Below the pieces are notes generated by a model. That model was not told where the DNA came from. It saw nothing but the letters and a program-made list of their open reading frames with translations, and searched no databases. This document shows, piece by piece, positions 45,636 through 55,045 of a stretch of DNA of 64,000 nucleotides. The stretch is from NCBI GenBank assembly GCA_036362985.1, contig JAYGXS010000003.1, positions 73,862,162 through 73,926,161 of the forward strand, read 5' to 3'. A program made the position numbers and the translations under genes. How positions within the stretch are numbered: position 1 is the first letter of the stretch; every line of letters begins with the position of its first letter. Source of the stretch: Ligula intestinalis. Lineage: Eukaryota > Platyhelminthes > Cestoda > Diphyllobothriidea > Diphyllobothriidae.

Positions 45636-46032
45636 TGTTATAACGGTGGCCAAAAGTGCGATATTCCCGTCTGGCTAACGCCTCTTGTGAGCCCCGAGGG
45701 AAGAACACAACAAGAGTGGGTAGAAAGCAGAAGTCTTGGAAAAACCTATTACAGCATAACTTAAAGCAAGCGGAGGCGGATGTACAAGTTGGGCCAATTA
45801 GATCGTAGTCACACATTGGCTGGATGAGTCATGGGAGTTGACGTGCTAGTCTGAGCGAGACGTCACACACTTGAGTGGGTGGAGCTTGGTAACGTGACGG
45901 CTGTGTTAGCGCCCTGCGCCGGCCGCACCTGCGTGGCGTTATCGAGCGCATTGTGACTGAGTGAATCGATCGGTTGCTGTGGCAACTCTTCGTCGGGGTT
46001 GTTTGCGCACGCCATTGAGTCGGCCCCTGACA
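45636..46032 (-). repeat. 5' LTR of the 42-kb gypsy element
   Basis: 397 bp with TG at one end and CA at the other (plus strand TGTTATAACGG .. CCCCTGACA), followed by the target duplication TACTT. Differs from the 3' LTR by scattered substitutions and the roughly 15-bp indel. Confidence 0.85.
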
Positions 46033-46039
46033 TACTTGA

Positions 46040-47745
46040 TTCCTATTTTCGGTCGACAATTTTTGTGCAGCTCTCTTCGGTTTTCTTGTCCATTCAGGCA
46101 TCATCCGCAGGCTTTTTCAGTGATCGAGACACCGATGACTTCACAGAGAAAAGAGGAAATTCTACACCGTGTCGATGTCGACATAGCCACTGGTATCAAC
46201 CTGAAAGGTTGGAAACAAAGGAAAGCCTTTTTTTGGTTCAACTCTTCACGAGCTGTGATAGCAGGTCCGTCGCCACCTAGTCCTGTCAATTTCTCTAATG
46301 CAGACCCATGCGTGTAGTGGAACAGAGGTGGTCGGGCGGACCTCTACGAGTTGGAGTCCTCTAGTACGCAGTACCTCAAACAATCTCTGAACGCTGTTGG
46401 AAAGTGGTTTCAGCGAAATCCGCAGTTCCACAACCTCGGAGGTGAGCCACTTAACTATTATTCTAAACATATGTATTTAACTTAGAGGTCAGTGTCCAGC
46501 ACCCTCGATGTCCACTTTGGAAGTCGATACTTTCGAAAACGAGGACGTGTGAATCCAGCGCAATGTATCCGCGCTAGGTTCACCTCGCCGACCAGTAAGC
46601 CTTCTCACTTCTATCAAGGTGTGCTTTTTAGATGAAAATTAGGTGAACCACCAGTACGTCATCTGCCGCCGTCTAAGTGTTGTCATGGCTGTGGCTCGCG
46701 GAGACGGGTCGAAAAGAAACGCAGCCAACCCGTCGAATGCTGCAGTCCATGCGTCAACCCGCCGTCCAACTGGCTGAATTAACTGTTCAAATGCTATCTT
46801 TGCGTTTGTATTTGCAGGGGGTTGGCGAACGCTGGGTTGCACGGGTCATTTCTGACGTCCAAACGAACATTTTAAGACCGCGCTAGTCGATGCAGACCCG
46901 TGGTAAATGATCTATTCATATGGAAATTCCTCTCTACGGGAAGTTTATGCATTTTCCATACATCCTGCTTGTCCTCATTCGGTGGCGACAGTATTTGAAG
47001 CTTCCTTGGACGAATGGTTAGTGCACTGTTCAGAGAGTCCATAGCCCAGTACCTGAACCTTTACGGTAAGCTGCCCGGCAGGAGAACTCCCCCTACACAC
47101 TCAAACCGGCATGTAATATGAGTAATAGATTCGAAGGAAAACGGTGGAGATGTGCTAGTTATTTCTCCAAACAAAATTTAAAATGTTCTGAGGATATGTG
47201 TGCAGGTTGCGTCCCTAATAACAAATCGAGTTCGAGTCGAGCCCGAAATGTCGAGTTTTATTATTTGCTTCCTACGAAAACTCCCCTTTTTCCCAAAACC
47301 CAGTAATACTGGACTTTTCTGAAGATCTTTTGTACTATTAAGCGTTCAGTGTTAGTATTCAAAAATATTGTTGTAAAAATGTGTAGAGTAGTCCTGTGTA
47401 ATTTTTAATTTTACAATTCTAATATTCTTGTGATTGGGTGTTGTAAGCACCCGGCTGTGTTGTGGCCGGTCTACTTGAGGGCCCAGGGCCGTCATTATCA
47501 TGCGAAGCATCTCGGCTTTCATCTAAGAGCAAGAAAGGAGGAAATGAGTATGTCGCAACTTAGCTAATTAAAAGTTTATATGTGCTGTGGACTTACCGTT
47601 ACAATGCATACTATAGGGCGAACGCAGCATGCCTTTTTTTAAACGGTCGCGTGTGCGGTTAAACGCCATTCTAGAGACTCTTATGAGCTCCTTCTCGCAA
47701 TTGTGGTCGAAACACAACTCTTCGAAAGCCTCTGCGTTGGAGACG
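46040..47745. other. No recognised gene
   Basis: Several short open frames with fairly balanced composition lie at 46.1-46.9 kb on the plus strand, one with VQLAELTVQMLSLRL, a segment also seen in part on the minus strand near 63.67 kb. No family recognised. Confidence 0.3.
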
Positions 47746-47754
47746 TCATCACTA

Positions 47755-47865
47755 ACCAATGATAACTTGAAATTTAAAACACGCTTATACGACAGGATTT
47801 ATTGCCGTCGATAAATTTCGTGACAGCTTCTTAGCTGCATCTTCTCGCTGCATGAGGATGATAAC
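47755..47865 (+). repeat. PLE fragment
   Basis: TTAAAACACGCTTATACGAC AGG and ATAAATTTCGTGACAGCTTCTTAGCTGCATC match the start of the PLE piece at 53.97-54.06 kb. Confidence 0.45.
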
Positions 47866-48174
47866 GAACAGAACATGCAACCGTTTGAAATTACACAGAA
47901 TCAATGCCATAATAGCAGGGTTCATAGTTCAATTTAAATAATGATCACGTAGAGGACACCGCATTAATCAACGTATGGGAAGGAAGGGGGTTGGGGAGTG
48001 AGGGAAAGTAAACGAAAATCACTTGTGGATTAAAACTAAGTAACCAATTACCAGGGTAATTGGGGGTTGACCACGTGTTCAGGCTCTTGCATAGGTCAGG
48101 TTCCTCTCGTCATGTGTAGGCAACTTCCAAATACAGCAAGGCTCAAATTGTTCGGGCCCGAACATGTACTCAAA

Positions 48175-48425
48175 ACACTGTTTTGACTTCGAGAGAATGA
48201 CCGCTGTCTAGTAGATGCTTGGTAATAGAGGACCATGGTACACTGTCTTCTTGCTTGAAAAGCCAGTTGGGCAAGAGCTCAGTGCCCCTGGCTGCCAGTT
48301 GCCTTTGCGTTTACCCAATGTACTTGTATCCTCAAGTACATGTGGATTCATACACACAATTTGAGGTGGCGTGCAATGGCAAAGCATCCTTTGCCCGTTT
48401 TACTGGAATGCTTTTCGTCGGACTT
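48175..48425 (-). pseudogene. PLE GIY-YIG endonuclease fragment
   Basis: Minus-strand frame reads ATSNCVYESTCT, a stop, GYKYIG, a stop, TQRQLAARGTELLPNWLFKQ, EDSVPWSSITKHLLDSGHSL EV. VYE is the GIY strand, YKYIG the YIG strand, TQRQL AAR the following helix and HLLDSGH the conserved later block. It is a sister of the plus-strand copy at 53.92-54.30 kb. Two stops inactivate it. Confidence 0.65.
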
Positions 48426-48550
48426 GAGAAGACTAGTTTTACTGCGTTGTGGGTTCTTTCTAACTAACTTGAAAAAACTCGTAAGTCCCTGAACTAACTT
48501 TTCTCTGATCGTTAACCGTTAATAGTGACGTGCTGGGTAATCTAATCTAC

Positions 48551-48838
48551 AAAAAGGGTCATGAAGAGCCTATCTGCAAATGTTTCGCTGTTGGTCCCTC
48601 CAGCTAAGTGGGCAATCTGCTGATTGATATCATACAGTATATGCAGTTGACGTCTTGTGTCTTGGTCAGATAACTCTGACTCCAGATCATCAAATTGCGC
48701 TAATGTATGCACCCTGGGAAAATCCACGCAGGGGCAGCAGCATTTGGGTTGGGTGTGATGTTGTTGCCAAAAATAAGCTGACGCAATTCAGAGCTTTGCT
48801 GTTGCGTTGTGGTATGTTGTCGTTCGAGTGATTCCAGT
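48551..48838 (-). pseudogene. DUF4806-like exon or exon relic
   Basis: The block VHTLAQFDDLESELSDQDTR RQLHILYDINQQ, then GGTNSETFADRLFMTLF resembles the DUF4806 pattern (aromatic-led TL-EFD-LE-L-D, -R--L, a GG turn and R-LF--LF). On the minus strand it is bounded by TTTTCCCAG before GGTGCAT (acceptor at 48714) and by GTAGAT after LF (donor at 48550), so it could be an exon at 48551-48713. A glutamine-rich stretch (TTTQQQSSELRQLIFGN) lies upstream to 48838 in another frame behind a second possible acceptor. The family call is from memory of its pattern and is tentative. Confidence 0.35.
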
Positions 48839-49394
48839 CTGCGATAAACACGACATGTATTTTTTAATTGAAAACCCGATTATCTACTTATGACAAGTCC
48901 TATCAACTCATGGACTGCGTTATTGTGTTCTCTGGTGCTTGCCGGTGTGGTGCGAGGTACCTATGCAGGAAGTCACTGTCATTTACATACTGACCGGCTG
49001 GCGTTGGAGATGAGGCCGCCACTTTTCCCTTTTGAGTCAGTATGCTCTGCCGAGTCCAGATGAATTTGAAATCTAGTTGCACACTATACATACCGAGTCG
49101 TACGACGACGAGTGTAGAAGTCGTCCAATTCCCGCGGACGTCTTAAAGTTCTCCACGCACGATAATTTCGCGAACTAGCTTGCGACCTTATGACACTGAC
49201 AGGGAAGGGTCGAGTTTAGTGCCCATTACAGTGCAAGGTCAACATAAAAAGAGTTATATGGCATGCCAGAAGTCGCCTCTCCCACAACAGGAAGCTGCGC
49301 AAAAGTGTTTATTCGGGTAAAACAGCATGCATGCAAAAAAAGCAATGTGTTAAAAGGTCGGCATCTCAATAAATATAATTTTAAGTCATTCTTT

Positions 49395-49900
49395 GGGAAG
49401 AAATGTTTATTGCGTACATTTTCGAGACTGGAGCCCTGGCTCGTCTTCAGACGCAGAATAAAGTGAGAGTGCCGAAAAACAACTAACTTCGAGAATGTAT
49501 GAGAAAATCGATAATGGCATGGCGTGGTGATTGCGCCAATTTGCTGTTGCCGTGTTTCTCATCCCGTTCGTATTGACTCGCGTCGCGCCCATTTCTTCTT
49601 GAGACTTTTGTACACAGCATCGAGCTCGATGTGCCTATTGATGCATGACTCGTCTATGTTTATTGCCTCGAGGGATTCTCGGCCTTTCTTGAAAGGGCAG
49701 CCACCGACAATAAGGGTTCTGTCCCAAGCATAGGTGTGCCCGGTATCCAGGGTATGCAATACGAGATAAACCTCTCTTTCCAGAGAAAGACTTTGCCTTC
49801 AATAGCAGCAATATGTAAAAGGTGCAAAAGTATATGTGAAAGTGACATTGAACGTAAAAACTTACCTAACACCCGCCAAACCAGTAGTTAACGCACGCAT
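49395..49900 (-). pseudogene. PLE endonuclease end with 3' tail
   Basis: Minus frame MHTLDTGHTYAWDRTLIVGG CPFKKGRESLEAINID and ESCINRHIELDAVYKSLKKK parallels the copy at 26.1-26.3 kb. About 100 bp downstream comes the second-type tail: CTGAAGACGAGCC, GGCTC, AGTCTCGAAAATG, ACGCAATAAAC. The nuclease core lies upstream and is not recognisable here. Confidence 0.6.
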
Positions 49901-50429
49901 GCATCGAGATCCCAACGTCCATAGTGAGCCCCTATTTGGAAGCAGGTGTAATTCCGCATAGATGACGACAATGGGCACGCACTGAATGATGTTACCATCC
50001 TAGCCTGAAAAACTCTCAGATTTGAAGAATTTTGGGGATAATCAAAGTAATCCCCAACATTTTTATAGTCTACGTACACTAACTGTACGTAACCGAAAGG
50101 TTAGGGTATTATATTCTGCTCTTGCCATCGACTGAAACCGACCCGTCCAAAGGCGTCGTCTCCATAAACAGCCTGTCATACGAGGCAGACTTGAATTGCA
50201 TGAACTTTCCACCCGTTGGTGGTATTGGTCCATCACGATGCTCTAACTTAAAAGTCCACTCTGGAGGACCGGGTAACTTGCTGTGCTTGCACCTCGTCTA
50301 ACCTATGAACTAACAGTTGTAGTGCTTGGCATTGCTTCCTAAGCGACCGTTTTAATTTTCCGAAGTAGCTTTCGAATGGAAAAGATTAAAAGTTCCGAAA
50401 GTGCCCATTGGTGAGTTGTTAACGGCCTG

Positions 50430-51012
50430 GAGGAAAAGGCCGGGGTTGGGCATCGAGGGTTGTTTGGCGAAGGGGGAATGACGCTCAGTTGAGCGCCAGT
50501 ATCAACAAAAAAACGCCTGCCACTTAGGGTGTCGCAGACGTAGAAGGTACGGCCTAGACTAGGGAAACCTGGAATACTGGTGGCATTCAGCTTCTTGAGT
50601 ACTGGCTTAGCTCGTTTGTGCCGCTTGGAGATGAAGGAGCAGAATGAGGTGCAGTGACGGGCTCTGGCACCAAAAGTGGAGTGATACCAGCATTTGTTAG
50701 CTGAGCTGGGATGAACTGAAGCAGCAGGCTGGACATGCTGGGTAAATGACCTCGATGAATGCCGGGATGAAGAGCTTAAGTGCTGTTGATAAGCAAGTGC
50801 CTGTTGGTTAATTTGGGAAATTTCAGCCTTAAATTGAGGGAGAGCTTCAAAATAAAAACAGCAGGAGTTGGTAGTGCGACAGGTGATGGTTTGACAAAGC
50901 CGTGCCTCACCATCAGTTGTTTGCCCAGAAGAAAAAGTTCAGCGGCAGTGAGAGCGTCAGAAGCGGGCGCTAAAATGCGTTGAATTTCTGGAGGAAAGCT
51001 GTCTATTATCAA
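50430..51012 (-). pseudogene. gypsy gag end, zinc knuckle and protease
   Basis: Minus strand 51012-50776: MIIDSFPPEIQRILAPASDA and LLGKQLMVRHGFVKPSPVAL, a gag C-terminal region. A later frame has the knuckle CWYHSTFGARARHCTSFC (50639-50692), of the CxxHx..C type used by many animal gypsy gags, and then CDTLSGRRFFVDTGAQLSVI with the retropepsin active site DTGA at 50492-50506. RNA packaging (knuckle) and polyprotein cleavage (protease) would be its jobs. Gag N-terminus is missing and frames shift. Confidence 0.65.
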
Positions 51013-51047
51013 AGCCTGACTTCATCGTGAATTTGGGAGAATGACGT

Positions 51048-51065
51048 GTTCGGAGGGAGTCACCA
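51048..51065 (-). other. Candidate tRNA primer-binding site
   Basis: TGGTGACTCCCTCCGAAC on the minus strand, two bases inside the LTR edge. TGGTGAC is a frequent gypsy primer-site start. Confidence 0.55.
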
Positions 51066-51067
51066 AT

Positions 51068-51458
51068 TGTCGCAACTAGTAGTGTCGACAAACAGAAGGT
51101 TCCGCCAAATCACAAGTCAAGGAAGACGGTGTTGGTGGACAAAAGTTTACTGCCAGAAAGTAAACAGTACAGAGGTTCAGAAGAAAAAGATGCGTGTGTA
51201 GTGCGTCAACTGCTAATACGTCTGCTCTGCAGCTGTGTCTGGGAGGTTGTGTGCTTGCTGCAATCAGGTTTTGCCTGCCGGGCCATTTAAGAGTAATCAA
51301 TCGTCTGCCACCAGTCAGACGAGGCGGAGTTATCGATTACCTATGAGTGTATGCGCGTATGAAGCGGCGAGCTGGTCGATAACAGGCGGGGTAGATGACT
51401 AAGCATGGGTGTAAGCCCTGACAGGGTAAAAGCGTAGTCAGTGCGGCAAGTTCCCACA
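51068..51458 (-). repeat. Candidate LTR shared by two gypsy internal regions
   Basis: On the plus strand it starts TGTCGCAACTAG and ends GCAAGTTCCCACA. Minus-strand AGGGGGTAC (a polypurine tract) precedes its start at 51459 and a primer site follows its end. No second copy lies in the window, so the edges rest on these signals and TG..CA alone. Confidence 0.55.
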
Positions 51459-51578
51459 GTACCCCCTGGCAAGACCGAAGGCTGCGGCTATCGACGCCAA
51501 AGGCAGGATAGAGATCTTAAAAATATGGGTAACAAAACGATCGGGTAAATAAACGTGGCGTCCACTATGGGTGATACA

Positions 51579-51972
51579 CAGGGTGTCCCAAAAAAATGTA
51601 TACAAATTTTGAACAATTGTAACTTTGAGGCTTATGGTAATTTTTTATTGAAAAAAATGTAAAAATGTTAAGCAGTATCATTTTATTGTTTTTCCACTGC
51701 ATTTTAACTATAGTTTGAATAATTAGAAAGAGAGAGGCCACTGAACATGAATGCGCCCAACTACGAATGGAATTGTTTTATGGTGTGCGCGATTCCATTT
51801 CTAAGTATTGTCAGCCGTGTCTGGGTTAAATGGACGTCAGTTTGACAGCATGCAGTAAAAAAAAACAATAAAATGATATTTGTTAATAGTTAAATTTTGA
51901 AATAATAAAATTACAATAAATACTAAGTCTGCAATTAGTTGAAGTGTGTTTACATTTTTTTGGAAGACCCTG
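51579..51972. mobile_element. mariner-like MITE inside gypsy pol
   Basis: Terminal inverted repeats CAGGGTGTCCCAAAAAAATG.. (51579-51604) and its counterpart CAGGGTCTTCCAAAAAAATG.. (51947-51972, minus) enclose 394 bp. Further inside, TATCATTTTATTGTTTTT near 51677 is mirrored near 51866-51883, and AATGGAATT near 51766 by ATTCCATTT near 51792, so the whole element can fold back. TA flanks the right end directly; on the left TA is separated by an extra CA. Removing it rejoins the pol reading direction. Confidence 0.7.
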
Positions 51973-51989
51973 TATACAGGGGTCTGAGT

Positions 51990-53135
51990 AGAGAATTTGG
52001 CGTGGGCAGTGGCAGAGGTGTTAGAGTTGGAGGCAGGGGCAGGTTCGGCTTGCGGACAGGAAAGAAGAGGTAGACTGCGGGATGGTGGAATAGCGGGCGT
52101 GGAAGGAGATGAAACAGGTGGCAGAAGACCAGAGAGTTCGTCCAGCGAAGTGTCAGGGACAGCAGCCTTGAGCCGGTCAACGCTCACGACCTCGCGAGTA
52201 CCACACTGGATGCGGTATGTTTTTGTCCCACGGGAAATGGCACGGAATGGTCCCTCGCAGGGTGATTCCAAGGGCCGCCGGACGCGATCACATCGTAGAA
52301 AGACGTGAGTGCAGGTCGCCAAGTCTTTCTCGAGATAAGACTCTGAGACAGAGGGCCTGGGTGGAACCGGAGATAACATTCGCAGAAACTGCCGAAGGCG
52401 ATGCAGGAGGTTGGCAGGATCCTCGACCGCACCTGGAGGAGATGGCGAGATCAGCTCACCGGGAAATCGGACAGGGGCGCCGAACATCATTTCAGCGGCA
52501 GAGCAGTCAAGGTCCAATTTGATGGCGAAGCGGATGCCTAGGAGGATCAGGGCGAGGTGTTCTATCCAGTTCTCCGGACCGGCTGCGGCACCTAGGGAGG
52601 CCTTCAACTGGTGATGAAACCGCTCGACGATCCCGTTGGCTGCCGGGTGATAGGCTGTAGTGCGGATGCGAGTACAGCCTTAAAAGGAGAGAACAGACTG
52701 AAATAGATTAAACTCGAACTGAGCACCACGATCAGTCATGATGGTGGATGGAGCGCCGAAGATGGCAACCAAACGACTGAAGAAGGCATTGACCACCGTG
52801 GAAGCCTCGACATTGGGGAGAGGAATAGACTCCGGCCAGCGGGTGAATTGATCCACACAGGTGAGGAGGTAGGAACAGCCATTGAACAGGGGCAAGGGGC
52901 TTACACTGTCCAGATGGATGTGACTGAACCTCGTACCGGAGCCGGGGAAGGTGCCAATGGGTGCCTTGTTGTGCCGGTGGACCTTGCTCCGTTGACAGCT
53001 CAGGCAAGCCCATGCCCAAGCTTTGACGTCTTTGTGCATTCCAGGACAGGCAAAACGATCAGAGACCATCTTGTCGGTTGCTTGACTCCCAGGGTGCTGT
53101 CGGTTGTGCAGGGAGGACAGACTCTTCTCTTGTCT
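51990..53135 (-). pseudogene. pol: gypsy integrase
   Basis: Minus frame 53135-52680: LHNRQHPGSQATDKMVSDRF ACPGMHKDV, ACLSCQRSKVHRH (HHCC finger), SHIHLDSVSPLP (first D), STIMTDRGAQFEF (second D). A TAA at 52680-52682 sits inside SVLSF-GCTRIRTT, and the same frame then continues with TAYHPAANGIVERFHHQLKA, giving the E at the canonical 35-residue spacing. The C-terminal part contains EGPFRAISRGTKTYRIQCGT REVVSVDRLKAA, the usual post-core beta domain, and a proline/serine-rich tail ending at the MITE. One stop only, so it died recently. Confidence 0.8.
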
Positions 53136-53154
53136 TGGTTTCCTCTTTACCTGA

Positions 53155-53570
53155 CGTCCAGAGACGAAATTTGCTGTGATAACTCAAAATGGATCCCATT
53201 TTTCTCACATAGCCCCGCCGGTCAAGGATGACCAATCCATGGCCTGTGTCAGGCTTAGAAATCCTAATTTATTCATTATTTTTTCAGTGCTGATAGAGCA
53301 GCTATGTGTTCTTTAGTCAGAGGCGTCGGTTGTGTCACAGGAGCTTTGGGGTACTGATTCGAACTGACAAAAAATATTTCTTTCACCAAGCTGACATCGT
53401 CAGTGGATCGGGATACTAGGTCTGCTAGCTGAGAATTGAAGTCTTAAAATTGCGCCTTAATTTCAACCGGGTTTATTCTTCTGTTTTGGGTGCAGAAAAT
53501 AAAGCCTCTTGTTGAAGCTTAGCAAGTGTAATGTCTGAGGGGAATTATCGTCAGCAGATATATTGTGTAA
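53155..53570. other. No recognised feature
   Basis: No pol, repeat end or RNA gene seen. Confidence 0.3.
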
Positions 53571-53579
53571 TGTATTCGT

Positions 53580-53813
53580 TCATTTCAAACGGTATATGTC
53601 TCTTGTATTCTTTTGTATGATACACGCATGTTTTATGAACAGTAACAACCAGAAGAAACTTATCTTGTCCAGAAAATGCTCTGTCTGATCCAAGCGAGAT
53701 TTGTTGGGGTAGACAACCACTACCAGGTCTTTAGTTGTTGATTGCACAAAACGGTCCAGATCTTTAATGGCTGGACGTAATTTACCTCGACGGAGGATCT
53801 TATAGAATTTCAC
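53580..53813 (-). CDS. Unassigned 77-codon ORF
   Basis: Reads MKFYKILRRGKLRPAIKDLD and TTKDLVVVVYPNKSRLDQTE. A run of valines before a lysine/serine turn recalls the start of PLE reverse transcriptases, but the match is too weak to assign. It is opposite in direction to the PLE piece to its right. Confidence 0.15.
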   Translation of the reverse strand: MKFYKILRRGKLRPAIKDLDRFVQSTTKDLVVVVYPNKSRLDQTEHFLDKISFFWLLLFIKHACIIQKNTRDIYRLK

Positions 53814-53923
53814 TGGATACTTCTTGTTGTTTACTCAGTTTATGAGAAATTCAATGTGTTTATTTTCTTTAGTAATTCTGCATCGCAATTGTTAAAGTCC
53901 ATCCAGAGACTATTACATCCGAC

Positions 53924-54301
53924 ATGAGGTGTTATTTAAGAAATTCGAAGCATTTACTTCCCGGTAAAAATTTAAAACAAGCTTATACAGCAGGATTTAT
54001 TGAATTCAATAAATTCCGTGACGGCTTCTTAACTGCATCCTGTCGTTGTATGAGTTGCGGATGCAAGTACTTTGGGCGAACGCAAAGGCAACTGGCAGCC
54101 AGGGTCGCTGAACACTTGCCTAACGTGCTTTTGAAGCAAGAAGATAGAGTACCACGATACTCAATTACTAAGCAACGGTTGACAGTGGTCATTCTGTCGA
54201 CGTCAAAAGAGCTTTCGAGTATTTGGTCGGGCACGAACAAATCGAAACCTGCGCTACTTGTAAGGAAGCTGGAATTAGCCACAGAAAACGGTTATGGATA
54301 G
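53924..54301 (+). pseudogene. PLE GIY-YIG endonuclease fragment
   Basis: One open frame of 125 codons: FIEFNKFRDGFLTASCRCMS CGCKYFGRTQRQLAARVAEH, LPNVLLKQEDRVPRYSITKQ, and a changed tail. CGCKYFGRTQRQLAARVAEH is the Cys-rich linker, the YIG strand (here YFG) and the arginine helix. The HLLDSGH block seen in the 48.2-kb sister is replaced by a shifted reading (LTVVILSTSKELSS). The frame is long because few indels have occurred, not because the protein is intact: polymerase and GIY strand are missing. Confidence 0.65.
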
Positions 54302-54384
54302 AAGCTCCCGGTGGAAGGTACAATAGCGGTGTTCAGATTTCGACAGTGGTTTACTGGGAAAACAGATGGGATGTTCAACTATCG

Positions 54385-54600
54385 CAAAGGTGTTGAGGCT
54401 AAACCGGTTAAACTCTAACTATTGCGATCTTCCAGGCCCGGTTCCTTAGGAGAAGATAGAAGTCGTGGAGGCCAAGGTAGAAGGAGCTTGTATTCTGCAC
54501 AGAACGAGTAGGAGAAGAATTAACAGAAGGGTTGACCCGGCCTGGGGTGGAGTTCGACCATGAGGAGCGAGAGAGAGAGCGCCGCAGCCTTTCGTCCGCC
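54385..54600 (+). repeat. R1 repeat copy
   Basis: GTTAAACTCTAACTATTGCG ATCTTCCAGGCCCGGTTCC TTAGGAGAAGA then GGCCAAGGTAGAAGGAG: the central block of R1, with a GAGCGAGAGAGAGAGCG patch at its right. Confidence 0.5.
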
Positions 54601-54864
54601 ACGCACCGGGGCGAAAGGCCGAATGAGTGTCGTTTGCCTGTTGAATGGGCTTAGTGTGAATTGTGTTTCTGCCACCGCTGACAACAAATCCGGCGCATGT
54701 CAGTAATCGGCGTTACGCAGAATCGATTGACTGAATTGACTACCAATTCACGCTTAGCAGCTCAGTCATCACAAGTGACGAGGCGAGTCCAGTGTGGACC
54801 AGTAATCAGCGATGCGCCAAAAATCGATTGCCTGGCCACGTTGACAGAGCAGGCAGATGAGTGG

Positions 54865-55045
54865 TCATGGCAGCGCTGAGGGGGAGGGCAGGCTCCTACA
54901 CAACCTCGCCTGCGTTGGTCTGTGATAAGACAGCGCCGATAGCATACCCGCTCGCATCAGTGTCCAGTATGAAAAAGAAGCATCGGGTGCAATATGAAGG
55001 AGTGCCAGCAATGGGGCGGAGCAGAGATCGGCTCTTAGCTCGTTA
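54865..55045 (-). pseudogene. pol: gypsy RNase H start, fused to a truncated integrase
   Basis: Minus strand FNELRADLCSAPLLALLHIA PDAS, then after a frameshift FILDTDASGYAIGAVLSQT. This is the RT-RNase H junction, yet it follows directly on the integrase end NGLVKRI of the next feature. Two element copies were therefore joined here with pol order broken. Confidence 0.65.

Larger units (their letters stand above)
42120..46032 (-). mobile_element. Ty3/gypsy LTR retrotransposon with both LTRs, gag deleted
   Basis: Two near-identical LTRs enclose protease, reverse transcriptase, RNase H and integrase sequence on the minus strand. TACTT stands directly outside both ends (42115-42119 and 46033-46037): a 5-bp target duplication that fixes the ends. 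Primer site and polypurine tract are in place. The 3.9-kb length is short for the family because gag and the protease N-terminus are missing. Order protease-RT-RNase H-integrase is that of Ty3/gypsy elements. Several stops and frameshifts make it non-autonomous. Confidence 0.85.
50080..51066 (-). mobile_element. gypsy 5' internal fragment after the shared LTR
   Basis: Minus strand, from the primer site at 51065 through a truncated gag, a zinc knuckle and a protease. It reads away from the LTR at 51068-51458 that also closes the integrase copy on the other side. RT and later parts are absent. Confidence 0.6.
51467..53150 (-). mobile_element. gypsy 3' internal fragment (integrase to polypurine tract)
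   Basis: Minus strand: integrase zinc finger, core and C-terminal region, interrupted at 51579-51972 by a MITE, then the pol end and the polypurine tract before the LTR at 51458. RT and RNase H are absent to the right, where 53.15-53.57 kb shows no pol sequence. Confidence 0.65.

Noticed and set aside
49395..49460. Canonical hammerhead ribozyme in the second PLE tail type
   Set aside because: CTGAAGA and GAAA are present, but the hairpin between them does not close next to GAAA and no NUH-stem I pairing was found.
51997..52522. Plus-strand ORFs of about 100 codons
   Set aside because: They are antisense shadows of the minus-strand gypsy integrase.
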